Source: Carboxydothermus pertinax (GTDB lineage Bacteria; Bacillota; Z-2901; Carboxydothermales; Carboxydothermaceae). Taken from it: a stretch of 47,688 nt of DNA. The DNA is taken from the NCBI RefSeq assembly GCF_001950255.1, contig NZ_BDJK01000023.1, positions 1-47,688 of the forward strand. The letters are read 5' to 3'. Made by a program: the position numbers and the translations under genes. This document shows positions 1 through 7,097 of the stretch, piece after piece (positions within the stretch are counted from its first letter, which is position 1; every line of letters starts with the position of its first letter). The notes beneath the pieces are model-generated. The model was not told the origin of the DNA and ran no database searches. It worked only from the letters and a program-made list of their open reading frames with translations.

Positions 1-96
1 TTCCAATTTTATACACTTATGCTATTTCATGTTATTTAACGCTATTAATAGCTAAATTTTTTAAGTACCCATATTGACATAGAGGGTCTAAAATGA
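1..96. other. Non-coding left edge, downstream of htrA
   Basis: This short AT-rich stretch lies downstream of the protease gene and is cut by the window edge. It contains a 12-bp perfect palindrome, GCTATTAATAGC, at 41-52. No T-run convincingly makes it an intrinsic terminator for htrA, and I see no gene in it. Confidence 0.4.
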
Positions 97-1227
97 TTAT
101 TCACTTGGTTTTTCGCCTAAAGTTACTTCTAAGGTATATTTTTTACCTTCGCTTAACCGGTATACTTCCACTTTAATTTTTTGCCCGGGTTTATATTTAA
201 ACAGTTCATCGGTCAGTTCCGCCATGGTGGTAATTTTCTTGCCGTTAATAGCGGTAATAATATCCTTGGCCCGAATTCCAGCTTTAGCAGCAGGTCCACC
301 TCCAACCACCCCTTCAATATAAATTCCCTGGGGTAAGTCGTAATACTGGGCTTCTTGCTCGGAAATCTCCGCTCCTGCTATCCCAAGCCAGGGGCGGGTG
401 ACATACCCTTTATTAATAAGCTGTTCTATAATGGGCTTGGCCTCGTCAATGGGAATCGCAAAGCCCATCCCCTCAAAGCCAGATAGGGAGATTTTAGCCG
501 AGTTTATCCCCACAACCTCCCCCTTGGCATTGCAAAGAGGACCTCCGGAGTTTCCCGGGTTTATCGCCGCATCGGTTTGGATAAGCCTTAAACTTTTTTC
601 CCCGGTTTCATAGGTTAAAGTACGGTTTAAAGCACTGATAACCCCTACAGTAACACTTCTGGCAAACTCTTTCCCCAAGGGATTTCCAATGGCAATGGCA
701 AGTTCCCCAACTTGCAGGGTACTGGAATGGCCCAAAGTTGCCACCGGCAGGTTTTTAGCATTTATCTTAATTACCGCTAAATCCGCCCGGGGGTCAGTAC
801 CTACTATTTTAGCTTTCAATTGCCGGCCATCGGCTAAACTTACATACAGTTCATAAGCGCCTTCAACCACGTGGTTGTTAGTTACTATATAACCATCGGG
901 AGAAATAATAAATCCCGATCCGGAGCCCTTTTCCTCAAGTCCTCCCATGCCAAAGAAACCTCCTGGCGCGATATTGGAAATTCCCACCACCGCCGGTGAT
1001 ACTTTTTTGGCCACTGCTACTACCGGGGAATAAATATTTTCTCCAGACTTAACCTCAGGCGTTTGGGGAAGAGAGTACTCCACTTTGGCTTTTTCCGTTG
1101 GAAAAAGTTTGGGGTAAGCATAAATACCTGCCATACTTCCAATTAAACCAGCAATCACCGCTACCACTATTAGAGTAAACCACGAAGGCCGATGTCTTGG
1201 CGGTTCATCCATACGGTACTGATACAT
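97..1227 (-). CDS. htrA: HtrA/DegP-type serine protease with one PDZ domain, membrane-anchored
   Basis: S1C trypsin-like protease that degrades or refolds damaged exported proteins on the outer face of the membrane. With the start used here (376 aa) there is a cytoplasmic basic tail, one membrane segment at about residues 17-37, then the protease fold. The catalytic triad is visible: His119 in TNNHVVEG, Asp149 in DPRADLAV and Ser227 in NPGNSGGPL. A single PDZ domain follows (about 280-370). I chose the ATG at 1227 because AAGGAGG sits 7 bases upstream; an ATG 21 bases earlier has no such site and would overlap the permease gene. The gap to the upstream zinc permease stop codon is 1 base, so it is probably the last gene of the zinc operon. 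Family assignment is secure; the substrate is unknown. Confidence 0.93.
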   Translation of the reverse strand: MYQYRMDEPPRHRPSWFTLIVVAVIAGLIGSMAGIYAYPKLFPTEKAKVEYSLPQTPEVKSGENIYSPVVAVAKKVSPAVVGISNIAPGGFFGMGGLEEKGSGSGFIISPDGYIVTNNHVVEGAYELYVSLADGRQLKAKIVGTDPRADLAVIKINAKNLPVATLGHSSTLQVGELAIAIGNPLGKEFARSVTVGVISALNRTLTYETGEKSLRLIQTDAAINPGNSGGPLCNAKGEVVGINSAKISLSGFEGMGFAIPIDEAKPIIEQLINKGYVTRPWLGIAGAEISEQEAQYYDLPQGIYIEGVVGGGPAAKAGIRAKDIITAINGKKITTMAELTDELFKYKPGQKIKVEVYRLSEGKKYTLEVTLGEKPSE

Positions 1228-1228
1228 G

Positions 1229-2023
1229 TTAAATCCTCCTTCTTCCAAATTTTTTCCCTAATACTACCAGAATATATATTAATACACCGTTAGCCACAAT
1301 GGTAGCACCCGGCGGCAAGTTTAATAAAAATGTAATAAAAAGGCCAACGCCAGCCATAACAACACTAGCCGTTATTGCCCAGATTATTACTTCCGTAAAG
1401 GAGCGGGAAAGTTCAATTCCAATTAAAGCTGGTAACACTAAAAAAGCTCCAGTTAACATAGCCCCTACCGCTTGAATGCCTCCGGCAATTACTAGAGTGG
1501 CTAAAATCATTAAAAAAAGCTCTATAAATTTTCCTTTTATCCCCTGACTTTTGGCCCCGGCTGGGTCTAGCGACAGAAGCAATAAATGCCGGCTAAAAAA
1601 AAGCATAAATAATAAGACTCCAAAAAAGGTAAATAAAGCCCAAATTAAATCTTGTTTTCCAACAAAGAGAAGGCTTCCAAACAAGTACTGTCCTAAGCTT
1701 TGCCACACTTCCCCTTTTAGGGACGCTAAAATTATTGCCAGGGATAAGCCCCCTGCGGAAATTAAAGCAAGGTTAGCATCGGTAAAAGCGTTTTCTTTTT
1801 GCCGTAGGGTCTCAAGGATCAGAGCTCCGGTTAAAGCCGCTACAATCCCGCCAAAAAGGGAAGAAAAGCCAAAAAAAATCCCCATAGCTATTCCTATTAG
1901 CGAAAAATGAGCTAAGGTATCGGCTAAAAGGCTGTACCTTCTTAGCAGTAAAAATACTCCCACCAGGCTTCCTTCAACTGCTAGTAACGCTGCAATTAAT
2001 AAACTATTCTGGACAACATTCAA
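1229..2023 (-). CDS. znuB: Zinc (metal) ABC transporter permease, ZnuB family
   Basis: Integral membrane subunit of a family-3 metal ABC importer (ZnuB/MntB/TroC type) that moves Zn2+, or possibly Mn2+, across the membrane. The protein is almost entirely hydrophobic with seven to nine predicted helices; characteristic pieces are LLADTLAHFSLIGIAMG early and GGIQAVGAMLTGAFLVLPAL late. I prefer a TTG start at 2023, which follows AAAGGA at 8 bases and overlaps the ATPase gene by 20 bases, giving 264 aa. An upstream ATG at 2071 would overlap the ATPase by 68 bases. It is the third transport gene of the operon that starts with a Fur-family regulator. Metal specificity is inferred from the regulator and the operator. 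Confidence 0.85.
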   Translation of the reverse strand: MNVVQNSLLIAALLAVEGSLVGVFLLLRRYSLLADTLAHFSLIGIAMGIFFGFSSLFGGIVAALTGALILETLRQKENAFTDANLALISAGGLSLAIILASLKGEVWQSLGQYLFGSLLFVGKQDLIWALFTFFGVLLFMLFFSRHLLLLSLDPAGAKSQGIKGKFIELFLMILATLVIAGGIQAVGAMLTGAFLVLPALIGIELSRSFTEVIIWAITASVVMAGVGLFITFLLNLPPGATIVANGVLIYILVVLGKKFGRRRI

Positions 2024-2693
2024 CTCCAAGATCCTTTTCCTCCCCTGCAAGATACCGGTCTTTGGCTCCAAAATACAAAATTTGCTTTTCCAAATGGAGT
2101 ATTTTATTACCTAATATTTTTATCTCTCTTGGATCATGGGTAACCATTAAGACAATAGTATTTTCTTTGAAAAAATTATTTAAAACCTGGTACAATTCCT
2201 CCCGACTTCTTTGATCAAGGCCGCTGGTTGGCTCATCCAGTAATAATAAATCAGCCTTACCTGCTAACGCCCGGGCAATGAACGCCCGCCGTAACTCGCC
2301 GCCAGAGAGGTTCCCTAAGAGCTTTTTCCTTTTAGCTAATAAGTTGGTTGCCTTAAGCGCTTTCTCAGCTATTTCCCGGTCTTCTTTAGAATAAAAAAGC
2401 TTGGGTTTTCCCTTTAATGTTCCGGTTAACACCAATTCTTCAACGGTTACCGGAAACTTTATGGTTTGGGGAAGTTTTTGAGCAACGTAACCGATTTTAT
2501 GGTTAAAAGTATTGATATTCCCAGCATAGCTAATCTCACCGGTAATTGCCTTTAAGAGGGTGGACTTCCCCGCTCCGTTTTTCCCTAAAACTAAAAGAAA
2601 ATCTCCATCTTTTAAGGAAAAGTTTATATTTTTTAAAGAAAGCTCGTCGCCATAATTAACGGTAAGGTCTTCCACTAATAGCCCCAAGTTCAA
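2004..2693 (-). CDS. znuC: Zinc (metal) ABC transporter ATP-binding protein, ZnuC family
   Basis: ATPase subunit that powers the metal importer. All the nucleotide-binding motifs are intact in 229 aa: Walker A GKNGAGKST (37-45), signature LSGGE (129-133), Walker B LLLLDEP (149-155), a D-loop SGLD and an H-loop in MVTHDP. The start is TTG, reading as Met-Asn-Leu; it overlaps the stop of the binding-protein gene by 4 bases and sits behind AGGAGG. This tight coupling suggests translational coupling with znuA. Confidence 0.9.
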   Translation of the reverse strand: MNLGLLVEDLTVNYGDELSLKNINFSLKDGDFLLVLGKNGAGKSTLLKAITGEISYAGNINTFNHKIGYVAQKLPQTIKFPVTVEELVLTGTLKGKPKLFYSKEDREIAEKALKATNLLAKRKKLLGNLSGGELRRAFIARALAGKADLLLLDEPTSGLDQRSREELYQVLNNFFKENTIVLMVTHDPREIKILGNKILHLEKQILYFGAKDRYLAGEEKDLGVECCPE

Positions 2694-3565
2694 TCATCTC
2701 CTCCTAAAGTCAGGCGCAAAGTTTCAATATTTTCCTGCATTAATTGAAGATAACTTTTACCTTTTAAGGTTTCGTCGACTCCTTCTAGAGTATAAAGGGG
2801 CATAAACTTTACTTTATAGGACCGGGCAACCTTTTCCGCAAGTTTTTTGCTAAAAACAGGATCAAAAAATACATATCCCGTTTGTGAGGCAGAAAATTCC
2901 TTCATAAACTTCTCAATATCACCGGGAGTCGCTTCGCTTTCCTTCCCCACCAATAGGGATATTTCTTCAAGACCATAATCCCTGGCAAAATAGCTAAAAG
3001 CTCGATGCAAGGTAAAAATTTTCCGGGATTTTATATCTGAGGTAAGGTCCACCATTTCTAGATGAAGTTCGTACAATTTATCCGCAAGTTTACGATAATT
3101 TTCCTCGTAGTAACTTTTATTTTCAGGATCCACAGCAATTAAATTATCCTTAATTGCCCCGGCAATTTTGCGGGCATAGATGAGAGAAAGCCAGTAATGG
3201 GGGTCGTTGCTCTTTTGTGCCCCAACTACACTTTCGGCTTTGACTACTTTTACGCCACCGAGGAGCTTTACTACCTTTTCTGCCCAGGGTTCAAGGCCTC
3301 CCCCATTCAGGATAATAAGATTTGCTTTTTTAAGGGTAAAAAGGTCCGAAGGCTTTGGTTCAAAATCGTGAGCATCAGTTCCGGGAGGGGATAAAATTAC
3401 CACCGAAGCTTTCTCTTGGGCAATTTCCCGGGCAAGTTCACCATAAGGATAAATGGTAGCTACTATAAGAGGCTTGCCATTCTCTACCGAAGAAGTTTTA
3501 ACAACTGAACAGCCGGTAAAACCCAAAAAGGTAAATATTAAAAGTAACGCCAAAAAACGCTTCAT
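2690..3565 (-). CDS. znuA: Zinc (metal) ABC transporter substrate-binding lipoprotein, ZnuA family
   Basis: Cluster A-I metal-binding lipoprotein that captures the metal outside the membrane. The signal peptide ends in a lipobox (LGFTGC, Cys19), after which the mature protein would be lipid-anchored. Metal ligands of the family can be placed at His in TDAHDFEP, His in DPHYWLS, His in LHRAFSYFARDYG and Asp in YVFFDPVFS. The long His-rich loop common in Gram-negative ZnuA is missing, so Mn2+ cannot be excluded from the protein alone. The ATG overlaps the stop codon of the Fur-family gene (ATGA) and has GAGGGG upstream. Length 291 aa is normal for the family. Confidence 0.9.
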   Translation of the reverse strand: MKRFLALLLIFTFLGFTGCSVVKTSSVENGKPLIVATIYPYGELAREIAQEKASVVILSPPGTDAHDFEPKPSDLFTLKKANLIILNGGGLEPWAEKVVKLLGGVKVVKAESVVGAQKSNDPHYWLSLIYARKIAGAIKDNLIAVDPENKSYYEENYRKLADKLYELHLEMVDLTSDIKSRKIFTLHRAFSYFARDYGLEEISLLVGKESEATPGDIEKFMKEFSASQTGYVFFDPVFSKKLAEKVARSYKVKFMPLYTLEGVDETLKGKSYLQLMQENIETLRLTLGGDD

Positions 3566-3984
3566 TTCTTCCCCTCCTCGCAGGATTTACACTCTCCAAA
3601 AAGTTCAAAACGATGATAGGTAATACTGCCAATCTTTTTTGAAAGCTTTATTTTACTTTCTTCCATTGGACAGCTTTCTAAGGCAACTTTTACCCCACAT
3701 CTAAGACAGGTAAAGTAATGGTGATGCTCACCGGTATTTAGGGAATACCGGGCAACTCCGTCGGGTGCCATGGTTTCTCCCAATATACCCAGCTGGCAAA
3801 ACAGTTTTAAGTTTCGGTAAACGGTGTCGTAACTAAAACCTGGATAAATCGGCCGCAGAAATTCCGCCACCTGCCGGGCGGTATAGCTTTTATTATCGGC
3901 AAATATCTTTAAAAGCGCCTGCCGCTGGGGCGTAATCCGTACTCCTTTTTCTTTTAAAATCTCTACAGCTTCTTTGATGTTCAT
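3562..3984 (-). CDS. zur: Fur-family metalloregulator, probably the zinc regulator Zur
   Basis: DNA-binding metal sensor of 140 aa. An N-terminal winged helix (about 15-75, with GFSYDTVYRNLKLF as recognition region) is followed by a dimerization domain with HHHYFTC and two CxxC pairs (CLRC and CKSC) that form the structural zinc site. The C-terminal HRFELFGECKSC is typical of Zur rather than Fur or PerR. It is the first gene of the zinc uptake operon and is preceded by a Zur-box-like operator, so autoregulation is likely. Assignment to Zur rather than another Fur-family member is inference from context. Confidence 0.85.
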   Translation of the reverse strand: MNIKEAVEILKEKGVRITPQRQALLKIFADNKSYTARQVAEFLRPIYPGFSYDTVYRNLKLFCQLGILGETMAPDGVARYSLNTGEHHHYFTCLRCGVKVALESCPMEESKIKLSKKIGSITYHRFELFGECKSCEEGKK

Positions 3985-4000
3985 CGTACACTCACCTACA

Positions 4001-4026
4001 TCGTAATTATTCCTATCTAATAATTA
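4001..4026 (-). promoter_or_regulatory. Zur/Fur-type operator upstream of the zinc operon
   Basis: TCGTAATTATTCCTA at 4001-4015 matches 12 of 14 defined positions of the Bacillus Zur box (TCGTAATNATTACGA). It overlaps a second dyad, TAATTATT (4004-4011) and AATAATTA (4019-4026), with 8-bp perfect arms around a 7-bp spacer. The site lies about 17-42 bases upstream of the regulator start codon. A possible -35 TTGACT (minus strand, 4049-4054) lies just upstream, so bound protein would block the promoter. Confidence 0.6.
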
Positions 4027-4091
4027 AACTACACCTATAAAATTCCCAAGTCAAGGGGATTTTATACCCGCTCTAAAAAGATACCAGAAGT

Positions 4092-4139
4092 TATTGTCGG
4101 CTTTCAGCCAACAATACCGGTAATAATAGGGACTGTCCC
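4092..4139. repeat. Imperfect hairpin plus REP-like GGGACTGTCCC motif
   Basis: TATTGTCGGCT at 4092-4102 pairs with AGCCAACAATA at 4106-4116 around a TTC loop, with one mismatch. It may act as a weak terminator for the small membrane protein gene, although the downstream T-run is poor. Just beside it GGGACTGTCCC (4129-4139) is a near-palindrome of the kind found in REP sequences linked to REP-associated transposases. No transposase gene is nearby. Confidence 0.35.
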
Positions 4140-4151
4140 CAATTTACTACT

Positions 4152-4361
4152 TTATTCCTCGTCGTCGGGATGGTTTTTGTCCATTTGCCGGCGAAGGCCA
4201 AGCATAATAAGGATTATTCCCAAAACCCCGGTTGTATAAACGAGAAGATATTTTAAGCTTGCGAGTTTAGGAAGGCGAAATCCCTGTTGCCAGAGGATTA
4301 TTATAAATAAAATTCCAAAGACTCCAAAGTACAACATCGTAAAAATATTTTTCTTTTTCAT
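4152..4361 (-). CDS. Small membrane protein of unknown function
   Basis: A 69-aa protein with two hydrophobic segments (about residues 8-22 and 36-53) separated by a short basic loop, and an acidic tail ending DDEE. I do not recognise a family. The start is the second of two adjacent ATG codons, 7 bases behind AAGGGG; the longer reading frame to 4418 lacks such a site. It lies alone between the terminator of the cytochrome operon and the zinc operon, so it is probably its own unit. A role in the cell envelope can be guessed only from topology. Confidence 0.6.
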   Translation of the reverse strand: MKKKNIFTMLYFGVFGILFIIILWQQGFRLPKLASLKYLLVYTTGVLGIILIMLGLRRQMDKNHPDDEE

Positions 4362-4477
4362 CATCTCACCCCTTTTATCGTAATGGATTTTTTGGGTTTT
4401 TAAAAGGAATTTTGGCATATACTTGCATATTTACCCACTGAAAGCTAAAACAGTTATTAGTTTACCGCAAGATTTTC

Positions 4478-4517
4478 TAAAAAAAATAAACCCCCGGAAT
4501 TTTTCTACCGAGGGTTT
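4478..4517 (-). terminator. Intrinsic terminator of the cytochrome operon
   Basis: AAACCCCCGG (4488-4497) pairs with CCGAGGGTTT (4508-4517) through a 10-bp stem with one G-T pair. On the minus strand it is followed by a T-rich run (ATTTTTT). It lies 18 bases after the stop codon of the nine-heme cytochrome gene. Confidence 0.85.
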
Positions 4518-4534
4518 TAAGATTAAAGAGTTTA

Positions 4535-7078
4535 TTACTTTTTAGTGAAAACCAGGAGTTTACTTCTTTTTGCTGAATAGCCAAGGTTTTTCCAGCTGTC
4601 GGTGGTCATCACTACCCTACCGGTATCGCTGTGACAGTCAATGCAGGTTAAAGCTTCATCAGCCGGTAAAACTGTATGGTCCATTTGCATTAAGCCAAAG
4701 AATTGGTAATATCCACTCATATTAAAGGGCGTAAACCCCTTGGAAGTCGAAGTCATTGACATCCGCGGATTGGTCATAATATTTTCGTTTAGCATTTTAG
4801 AGTATATCATTTGCGCGGTATATCCGTCAAATTTAGGTACTTTCTGGTCGCCAAAGTAGATTTGATTGTTCATATCAAACGCTGGCATAAACAAGGTCTT
4901 AAGTTTATAGATACCTTGATACACGGACTGGATAATGTCGCCGGTTTCTGCGTAGTTCTTTTTATCAAAGGGCAGCATAAACGGGAAATTTACAAAGTCT
5001 TTACCGATAGCTTTAAAGTAAACATTGCCAAAGGCCATTGGTATTTTGATGTTTACCCGGTGGAACGGCTGGATTTTGGCATAGAGGTTTTGCGGATAAT
5101 TCATTTTGCCCATATCGCCTAAAAGTTTTCCTTCGTCAAAGATATCGCCTATCGGGCGAACACCAAAACGCATCATGTGCTCGTAGTCCTGCTGCTTGAA
5201 GTTTAAAGTTGGGGTACCGAAGCTTCCCTTATATTCGTGGGAATTATTGTTATAAAGGGATTGATCGGTCCAGTTATTAAACACATAATCCTTTGGTTCA
5301 TAAATGCCATCCGCTGTTTCTCTTTCAGGATTGCTAAAGTCTCTGTAATCTAAGCCATAATCTTTGCTAATGTGGCAGGTGCGGCAGTCTATCCGACGGG
5401 TATGGTCGTTTATCACAGCATTAGCATGGACAGTTCCGGTATGGCAGTCGGTACACTGCTTAGCCCGGTTGCCATCATTGGGAGTGTAGAGATCGGGCAT
5501 GGGGCCGATGACAAACTGGTGCTTATTATAAACACCCTGACCAGTTGTGTCGCTAATCGCCGGAGTCCAAGCTCCGCCGGAGTGGCAGTCAACACAGGAG
5601 AGCTTATCATCTTTTAAGTGCACATCAAGACTGTGCCAAAAACCTCGCTTGTAAGCAGGGCCATCCGCCGGAAAGTCGTGGCAGACCGCACAGCCGTTGG
5701 CGGTTGGTTTCTTGTACACTGAAGCAATGGCTGTTAAGACTTTTTGTTGATAGTCAGTAATGCTTGGATCCTGACCGTTATAAACTTCGCCCACGGTGTA
5801 AATGGTGGCTTTACCACCTTCTATTTTAACATTTCGAGCTGCACCCTTATTGACATAGTATTGGTCGGCATGGCAGAGGAGGCAATCGATGTCTTTGACG
5901 TAATCAAGAATAGCAGCATCTACGTCACCGGAAATTTGATTAAAGAGACCATTGTTGTAATTGGGGTCAGCAGGACCCGATTTCTTGCCGTAGCCAATAT
6001 GGCAGCGACCGCAACCGGCAGCCCGGGACTTGCCATCAGTCCCATTCCAGCGACCCAAGAAACTCTGGAAGCCAAAGGTTTCCGGAGCGCCACAGAGGCG
6101 GTTGTACATGCCAAACTGGAGCTGCCCCGGGGCAAAGCCGAGTTCTCTGAAGCCCTCGATCCGGGCAAGACCGGAATTTTGCTTGGCTGCATTGTGAAGA
6201 TTATCCTGGTTCATGTAGAGGTCGTAGGGCAGTTTGGGATTACCCCTTTGACCAAACTGGTAAGCCATCCAGAAAACGGTATCGCCGTTTTTGGTAAAGG
6301 TGCGGTTTAAGTAGTGGTTGGTGTAGACGATGTTTTTAATGGAGTTCCATTTATCTACAGTAGCATTTTTCCCGTGACAGGTTAAGCAAAATTCGGCTGC
6401 TGTACCTGTAGGATTATTCTGTACCCAGGTAAGAAAAGAAGAAGTTAAATCACTATGTTTAGAAGTATTTGCTATCGCCGATGGCTTGGAAGCAGCAGTT
6501 TGCCGGATTAATCCCGCTGTTACAATCGCATAAGCAGCATCAGCCCGGGTGGCAAGGGCGTTGGGGTAAGCATATACTTTAGTTCCTGCTTTTTTGGTTA
6601 TGGGGAGATAACCTTTTTCTACCGCCCAGGCTAAGGGTTCACTTCCGTTAAAATCAATAATATTAATCCAGTTGGCACCTGTGGAAGAGGTATTTAAAAG
6701 CCTCATGATATAATACGCCAGCTGGGCCCGGGTAAAGGTTTTGTTATCATTGGGAATAAGGCTAATATCATTTAAATTGGAAGCTCTTTGCAGCGCTTGC
6801 CGGAACTCAGCGTTAGTAATAGGTTTACTGGGGTAAAATTTACCTTTAGATAAAGTAAACACATTTTTTACTATAGCATAGTTAACTACCTTTACATAGG
6901 GAAGTTTATTTATATCGGATGCTTTAATGGTGTAGTGGCAGGTAGTAGAGCAGTTAACCGGTTGTCCAGTCATGGGGTCTCCTGCAAATTTACGATAACC
7001 AAAAGCAGTTACAGCAGTAAGGGCCAAAGTTACAAGCAAGACAATTATAAACAAGCTAAGTTTTTGTTTCTTTTTCAC
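4535..7078 (-). CDS. Surface nine-heme c-type cytochrome with S-layer-homology-like repeats (OTR/OcwA-like)
   Basis: Secreted 847-aa cytochrome with a signal peptide (hydrophobic about 8-26). It has nine heme sites: one unusual CX3CH (CSTTCH, residues 43-48), then eight CXXCH (CLTCH, CGRCH, CLLCH, CAVCH, CVDCH, CTDCH, CRTCH, CIDCH). Between the first heme and the rest, about 55-200, are SLH-like repeats (for example GKFYPSKPITNAEFRQAL and ALATRADAAYAIV), suggesting cell-wall anchoring. The C-terminal part, with hemes ending in LTCIDCHSDTGR, resembles the octaheme tetrathionate reductase family and the Thermincola surface cytochrome OcwA (established families; similarity judged by eye). GTG start behind AAAGGAGGG; 19 bases after the preceding cytochrome gene, so co-transcribed. 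Likely a terminal reductase for extracellular electron acceptors. Confidence 0.85.
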   Translation of the reverse strand: MKKKQKLSLFIIVLLVTLALTAVTAFGYRKFAGDPMTGQPVNCSTTCHYTIKASDINKLPYVKVVNYAIVKNVFTLSKGKFYPSKPITNAEFRQALQRASNLNDISLIPNDNKTFTRAQLAYYIMRLLNTSSTGANWINIIDFNGSEPLAWAVEKGYLPITKKAGTKVYAYPNALATRADAAYAIVTAGLIRQTAASKPSAIANTSKHSDLTSSFLTWVQNNPTGTAAEFCLTCHGKNATVDKWNSIKNIVYTNHYLNRTFTKNGDTVFWMAYQFGQRGNPKLPYDLYMNQDNLHNAAKQNSGLARIEGFRELGFAPGQLQFGMYNRLCGAPETFGFQSFLGRWNGTDGKSRAAGCGRCHIGYGKKSGPADPNYNNGLFNQISGDVDAAILDYVKDIDCLLCHADQYYVNKGAARNVKIEGGKATIYTVGEVYNGQDPSITDYQQKVLTAIASVYKKPTANGCAVCHDFPADGPAYKRGFWHSLDVHLKDDKLSCVDCHSGGAWTPAISDTTGQGVYNKHQFVIGPMPDLYTPNDGNRAKQCTDCHTGTVHANAVINDHTRRIDCRTCHISKDYGLDYRDFSNPERETADGIYEPKDYVFNNWTDQSLYNNNSHEYKGSFGTPTLNFKQQDYEHMMRFGVRPIGDIFDEGKLLGDMGKMNYPQNLYAKIQPFHRVNIKIPMAFGNVYFKAIGKDFVNFPFMLPFDKKNYAETGDIIQSVYQGIYKLKTLFMPAFDMNNQIYFGDQKVPKFDGYTAQMIYSKMLNENIMTNPRMSMTSTSKGFTPFNMSGYYQFFGLMQMDHTVLPADEALTCIDCHSDTGRVVMTTDSWKNLGYSAKRSKLLVFTKK

Positions 7079-7097
7079 TTTCTTTCTCCCTCCTTTC

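Noticed and set aside
5744-6310. 188-codon plus-strand frame
   Set aside because: It lies fully inside the nine-heme cytochrome gene, whose CXXCH motifs prove the minus-strand frame.
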